Source: an uncultured Kiritimatiellota bacterium (GTDB lineage Bacteria > Verrucomicrobiota > Kiritimatiellia > RFP12 > UBA1067). From it: DNA of 13,248 bases. The DNA lies in assembly GCA_934621385.1 (NCBI GenBank), contig CAKTUI010000049.1:1-13248 (forward strand), read 5' to 3'. The notes under the pieces were generated by a model. It was not told where the DNA came from. It saw only the letters and a list, made by a program, of their open reading frames with translations, and did no database searches. Positions 1 through 5,177 of this stretch are shown one piece after another; position 1 is the first letter of the stretch; each line of letters begins with the position of its first letter. A program made the position numbers and the translations under genes.

Positions 1-5
1 TCAGA

Positions 6-72
6 GTACACAGTATTTGACAAACCGAAAAGTCCCCGCCTATCTACTGGGTACACATTCTATTTGACAAAC
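6..72. repeat. Direct repeat GTACACA...ATTTGACAAAC, two copies
   Basis: GTACACA-GT-ATTTGACAAAC occurs at 6-25 and GTACACA-TTCT-ATTTGACAAAC at 51-72. The copies share 7 + 11 identical bases and differ only in a spacer of 2 or 4 nt. They flank the stop codon of the RHS remnant. Each contains TTGACA, which resembles a -35 element, but I see no matching -10 on the plus strand at the right distance. Function unknown. Confidence 0.5.
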
Positions 73-189
73 TGGGACGCCGTACGCGAACCGACCCCAG
101 CCGTCGGGGTAGCCGAGCGGGTCGGCGGTCTGCCACTTGGCGAGGTCGAGGTCGGCGCGGTAGTTGCGGAAATTGGCGTTGGCTTTCAT
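40..189 (-). pseudogene. RHS/YD-repeat core remnant, 49 aa
   Basis: Translated from the ATG at 189, this short frame reads NFRNYRADLDLAKW followed by TADPLGYPDGWGRFAYG and ends at TAG (42-40). This matches the hallmark of RHS-repeat-associated core domains, whose tips carry Y-R-x-Y/D...G-R-x-x-x-x-DP-x-GY-x-DG...N-x-Y-x-Y. A full RHS protein has hundreds to thousands of residues upstream. Here a TGA stop lies five codons before the ATG, so only the tip survives. After the FAYGV motif the reading departs from the family and runs into a direct repeat. I read it as a remnant or orphan tip, not a working gene. The extended -10 motif TGATATAAT at 204-196 would start transcription at or near this ATG, which would make it leaderless; that may be chance. 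Confidence 0.5.
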
Positions 190-221
190 GTCCACATTAT
201 ATCAAAACCGACCGCCTCTGA

Positions 222-518
222 GAGAATGCAGAATCCCCCGCCCTTCGATGGTGCCCCGACGGGTCCAAATTTCTGCCGCGTGGCACGCGCGAAATCCGAA
301 ACTTTGCGGACCGGATCAACTCAATCCTCAGGGAGTCCCTCTCCGAAGAAATGCGCATGCCTGCGATTCACGTCCTGACAAGAAGAATGAGGGAGTTCTT
401 GCCATCCCGCCCTTGTCAAGACAGCGAATGCCAGACGGTGCTGGCCGCCCTCTCGTCACTTTCCATTCTTAAGCCTATAGACTCGAATTCGTTTCCGCAC
501 GTTCAAGCTCGGCAATGA
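222..518 (+). pseudogene. Possible decayed coding frame, no start codon
   Basis: The plus-strand frame 222-518 is open for 98 codons after a TGA at 219-221 and ends at TGA 516-518. It has no ATG until 351. The translation has a natural protein look (REIRNFADRINSILRES, then MRMPAIHVLTRRMREFLP), with amphipathic helical spacing, unlike the arginine- and serine-rich shadows around it. I do not recognise the family. The 3' end overlaps the end of the ADP-ribosylglycohydrolase gene on the other strand. The likeliest readings are a gene truncated at its 5' end or a chance open frame. Apart from this, 205-474 holds nothing I can support. Confidence 0.25.
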
Positions 519-2733
519 AGGATGCAATAAGGTTGTCGACCTCGTCTGATGACTCAATCCCCTTGACCCAACGATTCGGAATCGCGTCAAAACCGTAATA
601 CGCACCAGCAATTTGACCGAAAATAGCACCGATGGAATCACTGTCTCCGCCAAGATTGACCGCCGCGACAAGTCCGTCCTCGAAGGTCGTTGTCGTATTG
701 AAAGCCCACAAGGCCGCCGCAAATGATTCCACGCACCAACCCGAATTCGGCACATCTGCGCGGACAGTCTCCCTACCGAGGCCTCGTGTCGTACGCCGTC
801 CGGCGAGATACTCGTCCAACACGGCAGCGAATTCATCACAGACACCACGCACCGTCTTTGAGGCATGCGTCAGATCACTCACCTCATGAATGGCCTCCGG
901 ACGATTGAGGGCACAAGCGATGAGATAGCTCGGTGCAAGACGCATAATCGAACCATTGCCCTGCGACGATTCGCTTCCGTTCACCAGCGAACCGGCCTCA
1001 ATCCAAGCAACCGAACGTCGAGTCGCCCGCCCCACGTCGAACGCATGATCCGTACTCGAAAGATACCCTTCCTTCAACCATTTCACAAAGGTATTCCCGA
1101 TATCAGCAAGATCATAGCCATTCTTGCGGACGAAAGAATCCATCACGCACATGGCCATTGAGCCGTCATCCGTCCAATAGCCAGCAGGCAGATGGAAACC
1201 AGGACACGGGACCATCTCCGTAATCCACGGATGCGCGTCCTTTCCACTGAACTGAATGGGGCTTCCGAGCGCATCGCCAACAATGAGTCCCCACAGCATA
1301 CCTTTTACCTTATCTCTTTCCATTTTTAGCATCTCCTTGCGCTGTACGACTTCGTCCGTTGCACCTTCGCCCAAGACCTTCTCGGCATAAAAGGTGTTCA
1401 CGGGATCCTCGATTCCATGAATGTGCCTCTTCACGGTTTCATGTGCCGCGATCTTTTCCTTGGCCTCGGCATCGAGTGCCTTGGCGTATTCCTTGAGTCC
1501 CCTTCGGCGATACTTGTCGGGAAGCCGTCCAACAAGTGCGCGGAAATGGCATTTTGCCGCCGCCGCCCAAAGTTCATTCGAATCGACACTCCCGAGAATT
1601 TCCCGCAGATTCGTCTGATGCGGATGGTGAGCAAGCGAGAGATAGCCGCTACTCGGATCGTTCACATCGCATCGATCCCAGAACCAGCCCTTCTTCTTGC
1701 CACAGGCGCGGTAATTGAAACTCGCACCGTTATCAACGAACCATAGGTTGCCGTCCGCATCAACTTTCACGGTGTCCCATGTGAACGTGTCGATGCCCGC
1801 AATCAATGCCTGCACCGGGTACGCAGCGACAACCTGAGCGCGAATCTTTGCACGAAGTGCCGCGCCCGCGCCTCTCCACACCTGCATAATCGGCAGCAGT
1901 TTGTCGTCGTAAACCGCGAGACGAATCGTCTGCGGACCAAGACCGTAACTGAAATCGACCGCGTATTCACGGGAAAGCGGAACATTGAGCCGCGCCGCAC
2001 GAAGGAGATTGTCCGCCGCATACTCGTTATGGACATGCCTGTCGCTCGAATAATCCGACCAACTGCCGCACTTCGCGATGAAATGGTGTCCGCCGATTGT
2101 CCCGACACGCGGGTGCGTGCAACCGCGCTCTGTCGTCACGAAGCCCTTCAACATCTCCGCCGTCAACACCGCAGGAAAACCAGGTTCCCGCAACGCCGCC
2201 ACCTTTGACCGCACACATGCCAGCGTTTTTCCAATCGCCTCCGCACCCTTACATTCCGCAATTCGGGAAAAGAGCGGCTCGCCTCGCTTGAGGCAGTCCT
2301 TGGCCGAGACATCGCCGACCATACAGAAATCGATCGCATTGCAAAGGCAGTCCGCAATTTTCACAACGAGACATTCCGGATTCGCTCCTTCACCAATGTC
2401 GCGAATATACGCATCCTTTGTAAGCGTCCTGCTCGGATCAAATGTCAGATGCCGAATGCCGCCCAGAATACGTTTCGACTCCGGGAAACCCGCCGCGACA
2501 ATATCATCGAGGGTACCCCTCGTCTTTTCCAAAAGGTCATGTCCCCAGGCAATCGCCAACGAAACGGCGTCATTGTCGTCATCCGCCGAGTAGCCCCAGC
2601 TATTGAGCATCTCAACGACATTCGCCGGATGCGTGATTACGGTGCATTTGTGTATTTGCGCGGACGGGTGTCGCGGCTGTGCATTTTCTTCGCGAGCACC
2701 GCCATTCGCTTCACCATCGCCCTCGACGACCAC
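475..2733 (-). CDS. HD hydrolase / kinase-like / ADP-ribosylglycohydrolase fusion
   Basis: This 752-aa frame holds three enzymes. Residues ~30-175 are a RelA/SpoT/MESH1-type HD hydrolase: H35 in THP, H65-D66 in GHDLLEK, and KIAD with D128 followed by N132. The usual HDxxED reads HDxxEK. Residues ~205-400 look like a HipA/PI-kinase-like fold: K221 in FIAKCG, E237 in the next helix, D315-D320, and the metal-binding loop FVDNGASF (D334). Residues ~472-745 are an ADP-ribosylglycohydrolase: GDALGSP (486-492), WTDDGS with T521-D522-D523, GNGSIMR, and GGDSDSIG with D697 and D699 for the metal pair. ARH enzymes remove ADP-ribose from proteins or related conjugates. The only in-frame start covering H35 is the GTG at 2733, 97 bp inside the PARG gene, and residues 1-28 look non-native. 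I think the true N-terminus is the upstream frame (see the frame-break entry). ARH identity is near certain; the kinase-like call is moderate. Confidence 0.9.
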   Translation of the reverse strand: MVVEGDGEANGGAREENAQPRHPSAQIHKCTVITHPANVVEMLNSWGYSADDDNDAVSLAIAWGHDLLEKTRGTLDDIVAAGFPESKRILGGIRHLTFDPSRTLTKDAYIRDIGEGANPECLVVKIADCLCNAIDFCMVGDVSAKDCLKRGEPLFSRIAECKGAEAIGKTLACVRSKVAALREPGFPAVLTAEMLKGFVTTERGCTHPRVGTIGGHHFIAKCGSWSDYSSDRHVHNEYAADNLLRAARLNVPLSREYAVDFSYGLGPQTIRLAVYDDKLLPIMQVWRGAGAALRAKIRAQVVAAYPVQALIAGIDTFTWDTVKVDADGNLWFVDNGASFNYRACGKKKGWFWDRCDVNDPSSGYLSLAHHPHQTNLREILGSVDSNELWAAAAKCHFRALVGRLPDKYRRRGLKEYAKALDAEAKEKIAAHETVKRHIHGIEDPVNTFYAEKVLGEGATDEVVQRKEMLKMERDKVKGMLWGLIVGDALGSPIQFSGKDAHPWITEMVPCPGFHLPAGYWTDDGSMAMCVMDSFVRKNGYDLADIGNTFVKWLKEGYLSSTDHAFDVGRATRRSVAWIEAGSLVNGSESSQGNGSIMRLAPSYLIACALNRPEAIHEVSDLTHASKTVRGVCDEFAAVLDEYLAGRRTTRGLGRETVRADVPNSGWCVESFAAALWAFNTTTTFEDGLVAAVNLGGDSDSIGAIFGQIAGAYYGFDAIPNRWVKGIESSDEVDNLIASFIAELERAETNSSL
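2637..2733 (-). other. Overlap with probable frame break between PARG and HD domain
   Basis: The PARG frame and the HD-kinase-ARH frame overlap by 97 bp. In the PARG frame the last residues read VKRMAVLAKKMHSRDTRPRK-YTNAP-stop. This resembles the first helix of RelA/SpoT/MESH1 HD domains (A-x-x-A-x-x-x-H-x-x-x-x-R-K, then P-Y-I-x-HP), which the HD frame lacks. Shifting by -1 at the AAA before TGC (2650-2646 region) gives RKYTKCTVITHP, and the His-to-His spacing (17 residues) is close to the 14-16 usual for the family. I see no classical slippery heptamer, so a lost A in a short A-run (mutation or sequencing error) explains it better than programmed frameshifting. Confidence 0.55.
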
Positions 2734-3614
2734 ATCTCACTCGTCCCGAGTTGCGTCGCAGGAACCGCCGCCTTCGCGCCATTGAACTCCCTGTCAAATG
2801 ACGCGAAGTTGGAGTTATTCGAATTGTGGTCTTCAATAACCGCAAACCGCACAACCTTGAACTTGTTCGCAAACTCAGCCTCGCGCAAGACAGCGTGGAA
2901 AATCTCCGCCATGTGCCCGGGCGGATTGCAAAACGCACCGCACCCCCATACCCCAAGAACGATGGCATCATGCCCGTTCAGAAGCCCGATGCGCAACATC
3001 GTGCGAATTTTCTCCGCCGTTGCCGTGGCCGCCCAGTCGACAAGTCGTCCGTTGGCATCAAGGTCTGGATGATTAATCGCCGCAACCGAAACGACGGCAC
3101 ACTCGAACGGCTTCTTAACCAGTTTGTCACCATCATGCGCCCCCATGCGGAAGAACGTCACGCGCCCCGAATAGATGCCGCCCGTATTCCTGTCCATCGG
3201 ATAGCGTCCATTTCCCAACGGCAGGCCAAGCAATCCCGCGTGATACTCATCATACTGGTAGAGCGACACGCAAAGGTTGCTCCGACGAAAGAGCGACTCT
3301 TCCTGCGCACGCGCCCCATTCAGTACACCCCCGCCAGGCGTATGGCGATTGGCCATATTGAGCATAATCGGATGATACCCCTTCTCAACAAGCTCTCGCG
3401 TCACCTCAACGCAATCGGCTTTCACCACGTCAACAACCGTCCGCTCCCGGGCCGGAAATGAATTCACCATCGGCGGTTTGACGTAAAATCTACTGGCAGT
3501 CAGCACATCCTCCATCGATGGAAGATTGGCACGACCCATCGTCGTCATATATCCACCGGCGCGGCAGATTGCCAACGTCTCCTGGAAAATCTGACGGTTC
3601 CGTTCCCTATTCAT
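2637..3614 (-). CDS. Bacterial poly(ADP-ribose) glycohydrolase (TIGR02452/DUF2263 macrodomain)
   Basis: PARGs cut ribose-ribose bonds of ADP-ribose chains and release ADP-ribose. The signature of the bacterial class is clear: the catalytic loop PGGG (93-96), then V-L-N-G-A-R-A-QEE with Q104-E105-E106. The Glu pair is the catalytic site in characterised PARGs. The phosphate loop LGVWGCGAFCNPP (220-232) and an N-terminal helix plus NMAN strand (86-89) complete the macrodomain, which ends near FDREFNG (273-279). The start is firm: ATG at 3614 with AAGGAG six bases upstream. The last ~45 residues are beyond the usual family length and look like a linker plus the first helix of the HD domain encoded next. 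It lies 77 nt downstream of the Nudix gene in the same direction, so ADP-ribose it releases could be a substrate or signal for the Nudix protein (inference). Confidence 0.93.
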   Translation of the reverse strand: MNRERNRQIFQETLAICRAGGYMTTMGRANLPSMEDVLTASRFYVKPPMVNSFPARERTVVDVVKADCVEVTRELVEKGYHPIMLNMANRHTPGGGVLNGARAQEESLFRRSNLCVSLYQYDEYHAGLLGLPLGNGRYPMDRNTGGIYSGRVTFFRMGAHDGDKLVKKPFECAVVSVAAINHPDLDANGRLVDWAATATAEKIRTMLRIGLLNGHDAIVLGVWGCGAFCNPPGHMAEIFHAVLREAEFANKFKVVRFAVIEDHNSNNSNFASFDREFNGAKAAVPATQLGTSEMWSSRAMVKRMAVLAKKMHSRDTRPRKYTNAP

Positions 3615-3625
3615 ATTTATCTCCT

Positions 3626-3646
3626 TTTCTATTGGTCATATTCGCC
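3626..3646 (-). promoter_or_regulatory. Shine-Dalgarno and degenerate operator-like copy before PARG gene
   Basis: The spacer before the PARG gene has AAGGAGA close to the ATG at 3614. On the plus strand, TCATATTCGCC (3636-3646) resembles the repeat TATCATATTGC found twice upstream of the Nudix gene, with one inserted C. If the Nudix protein is a repressor, this could be a further binding site. The support is sequence similarity only. Confidence 0.25.
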
Positions 3647-3691
3647 ATGTGATATTTGTTGACAACGCGCCACAGGGTTGTTCATGAAATA

Positions 3692-4564
3692 TTAGCCGCG
3701 TTTTCTGTAAAGCTTCGCGGCCGCATGACCGCGCCCTTCAAGATCCTCGAACTCACCGTCGCACACCACGAGGAGAGGATCTTTTGTTGCCGTCAGTTGG
3801 CGGCGAAAGTTCGGTATGTTGTTGGGTTCGATTGAATTCCGCGTCAGGTACTGATAAACCCCAATGTAGTCGGATAGCGTGAACTTCTCTGGAAGGAAGA
3901 AAAACACAAGCCGCTTGAGGTCAAACGAAATCATACGCAGAAACGCCTGAGCAATGATGGCCGCATGGTCAAATGCAAGTGGATTCTCACACACCGAGGT
4001 GATTGTTCCGCCGCCGAACTCCTCTGCGCGATATGAACCAGTTAGCGTAAACGCCAACCGTTCACCGTCATAGAACGGCAGACTGAAACGACCATTGCCC
4101 ATCATTGGCAACTCGACGCGCAGCCACTTCGCCTCCGCCGCATCGTCCCCACCCTTTACCTGACAACCCTCGCCACGCCTGTGAACAGAAACGAACGCAT
4201 TGGAAATAATCCACGCACGCATATCGCGATTTGGATCCGAAAAGACACCGATTGGAATAAGGGCATTTGCCTCAAGAGCCGTCTCTTCCCTGAGCTCACG
4301 GCGCGCGCCCGCCTCCACGGACTCCGTCGGACGAATGAAACCGCCCGGCAAAGCCCAGCATCCTTCATACGGCCACTGTCCGCGCTTGATCAGAAGAACC
4401 TCCAATGAAAACCTCGGATTCTCACGCCACTGATCATCACGAAGTTCACCTCGGGCAGGGCGCATTGCAACAATATCCGCCGTAACACTCGGTTTCGGAT
4501 ACTTACCGAGCGTCTTGCGATATGCCGCGATTTTAATCTTGTCGTCCTCTGTCAAAGCCTTCAT
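3692..4564 (-). CDS. NrtR-like Nudix protein with C-terminal winged helix
   Basis: Residues ~25-185 form a Nudix domain and ~213-290 a winged helix, the layout of NrtR. NrtR proteins are ADP-ribose-sensing repressors of NAD metabolism genes that derive from ADP-ribose pyrophosphatases. The Nudix box starts at G75 (GGFIRPTE) and continues as RRELREETAL, with E81, R89, E90, E93 and E94 present. Only the usual Gly before the last aliphatic residue is replaced, by A96. Most of the catalytic set is kept, so it may still hydrolyse ADP-ribose as well as regulate. The C-terminus has the family-like FTLSDYIGVYQYL, NFRRQL and GRGHAAAKLY. The ATG at 4564 has no good Shine-Dalgarno but sits about 40 nt below a strong promoter and is the first start in frame. 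It leads the operon with PARG and ARH, which suggests ADP-ribose is both signal and substrate (inference). Confidence 0.88.
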   Translation of the reverse strand: MKALTEDDKIKIAAYRKTLGKYPKPSVTADIVAMRPARGELRDDQWRENPRFSLEVLLIKRGQWPYEGCWALPGGFIRPTESVEAGARRELREETALEANALIPIGVFSDPNRDMRAWIISNAFVSVHRRGEGCQVKGGDDAAEAKWLRVELPMMGNGRFSLPFYDGERLAFTLTGSYRAEEFGGGTITSVCENPLAFDHAAIIAQAFLRMISFDLKRLVFFFLPEKFTLSDYIGVYQYLTRNSIEPNNIPNFRRQLTATKDPLLVVCDGEFEDLEGRGHAAAKLYRKRG

Positions 4565-4578
4565 TGTCAGTCACTCAC

Positions 4579-4625
4579 TATCATATTGCCATTTCAACCA
4601 AACGAGGCGAATTATATCATATTGC
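4579..4625. promoter_or_regulatory. Direct repeat TATCATATTGC x2, candidate operator
   Basis: TATCATATTGC occurs at 4579-4589 and 4615-4625 (plus-strand reading), 36 bp apart centre to centre. One copy overlaps the -10 and spacer of the promoter and the other lies in the short leader. Placement over a promoter next to an NrtR-like gene fits autoregulation. Known NrtR sites are palindromes of about 21 bp, which this is not, so the match to the family is incomplete. Confidence 0.4.
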
Positions 4626-4639
4626 GAATTTGACTACAA
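4611..4639 (-). promoter_or_regulatory. sigma70-type promoter of the ADP-ribose operon
   Basis: On the minus strand, TTGTAG (4639-4634), a 17-bp spacer and TATAAT (4616-4611) with an extended -10 (TGATATAAT) point at the Nudix gene. The expected transcription start is near 4604, giving a leader of about 40 nt. Confidence 0.65.
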
Positions 4640-4649
4640 GTGGCTTGAT

Positions 4650-4850
4650 TCACTTTTTCACTCTTCCTTCTTCTACGCGGCGCAACGTTGCCATCTTGCG
4701 CGGGCGGTCGGCCCGCAGGGTATACTTTGCGCCCGGGGCGCGGAGGGGAACTTGCTTTCGGCGTTCTTCGCCGGGCAGTTGCACGGAATAGTACCAAAGG
4801 CCGTGATTGACGAAGACCGACCCTGTTTGCCTGAATTTCATGTTGCACAC
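4650..4850 (-). pseudogene. Tyrosine recombinase N-terminal remnant, 66 aa
   Basis: The frame starting at 4850 reads GSVFVNHGLWYYSVQLPGE, then RRKQVPLRAPG and ADRPRKMA. This is the style of the arm-site-binding N-terminus of phage-type integrases (GSV-x-x-x-x-x-W-Y-x-V-x-L-PGE...R-x-VPL). A complete integrase has at least 350 residues and this stops after 66, with no core-binding or catalytic domain nearby. It lies just beyond the tRNA-Ala fragment, on the opposite side from the intact integrase. I infer a remnant of an earlier integrative element that used the same site. The family call rests on a short motif and is moderate. The first six codons could be non-native. Confidence 0.5.
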
Positions 4851-4881
4851 ACACTTTCCGCCCGTGAGGGCAACCCGGCGG

Positions 4882-4901
4882 AGTGTTGTAAAGTGTTGTA
4901 A
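4882..4901. repeat. Tandem 10-bp repeat AGTGTTGTAA
   Basis: AGTGTTGTAA is repeated exactly twice head to tail, 84 bp from the tRNA fragment. Short direct repeats near an att core are typical of integrase arm-type sites, which is the likeliest role here. That is inferred from position only. Confidence 0.35.
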
Positions 4902-4984
4902 ATCACCCTACAGTCTTCATTCCGGGCGGGCATCCGCGAAGACCAGAAAACGCGGAAACCCCTGTATTTGCACACAAATCGGAA

Positions 4985-5029
4985 TGGTGGAGATAAGGGG
5001 ATTCGAACCCCTGACCTTCTCAATGCCAT
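4985..5029 (-). other. att site: 3' fragment of tRNA-Ala(GGC)
   Basis: Read on the minus strand, the 45 bp hold anticodon loop ATGGCAT (GGC anticodon), the 3' anticodon strand TGAGA, variable loop AGGTC, T arm AGGGG-TTCGAAT-CCCCT, acceptor strand TATCTCC and encoded ACCA. The acceptor strand would pair with GGGGATA, giving the G3-U70 wobble that identifies tRNA-Ala, and the loop equals that of E. coli tRNA-Ala(GGC). Upstream of the loop the sequence cannot form the 5' anticodon strand (TCTCA is needed), and no D arm or 5' acceptor follows. This is therefore not a functional tRNA gene but the repeated 3' end left by site-specific integration. The recombinase starts 149 bp away. The other att copy, with the intact tRNA, must lie outside the window to the right. 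Confidence 0.82.
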
Positions 5030-5099
5030 AAAGGTTTTCTAATCACCTTTTTATTGGGTTTTACGAGGAAATGACACCTCCGAGTCCACTCTTGTGTCC

Positions 5100-5157
5100 A
5101 CTTTGACCTGGACTTTGACCCGTTGGCATTGCACGGTGTTGCACCATCGCACACCGT
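5100..5157. repeat. Repeats between att site and integrase
   Basis: ACTTTGACC occurs directly repeated at 5100-5108 and 5112-5120. An inverted pair ACGGTGT / ACACCGT lies at 5133-5139 and 5151-5157. Their place between the att core and the integrase start suits arm-type integrase sites or integrase autoregulation. The rest of the 149-bp gap shows no clear promoter. Confidence 0.35.
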
Positions 5158-5177
5158 CAAATGCAAAAGGGAATCAA

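Noticed and set aside
2637..2733. Programmed -1 frameshift signal
   Set aside because: No X-XXY-YYZ heptamer in the correct frame was found in the overlap. AAG-AAA-ATG does not allow good re-pairing after a -1 slip.
2449..3461. Plus-strand open frames of 207 and 211 codons opposite PARG
   Set aside because: The minus strand encodes clear PARG motifs. The opposite frames are Arg/Pro/His-rich shadows without ribosome binding sites.
3615..3691. Separate promoter for the PARG gene
   Set aside because: TTGTCA is present, but the best -10 at 17 bp is AATATG, too weak to claim. Co-transcription with the Nudix gene is simpler.
4612..4854. 80-codon minus-strand frame overlapping the integrase remnant
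   Set aside because: Arg/Pro-rich translation without motif. The overlapping 66-codon frame carries the integrase-like motif instead.
4985..5029. Reading the tRNA-like fragment as a tmRNA (ssrA) 3' end
   Set aside because: tmRNA also ends CTCCACCA with G3-U70, but the ATGGCAT loop, the TGAGA strand and AGGTC variable loop match tRNA-Ala(GGC) position by position.
4985..5060. Functional complete tRNA gene
   Set aside because: Upstream sequence does not pair with the 3' anticodon strand, and there is no D arm or 5' acceptor strand.
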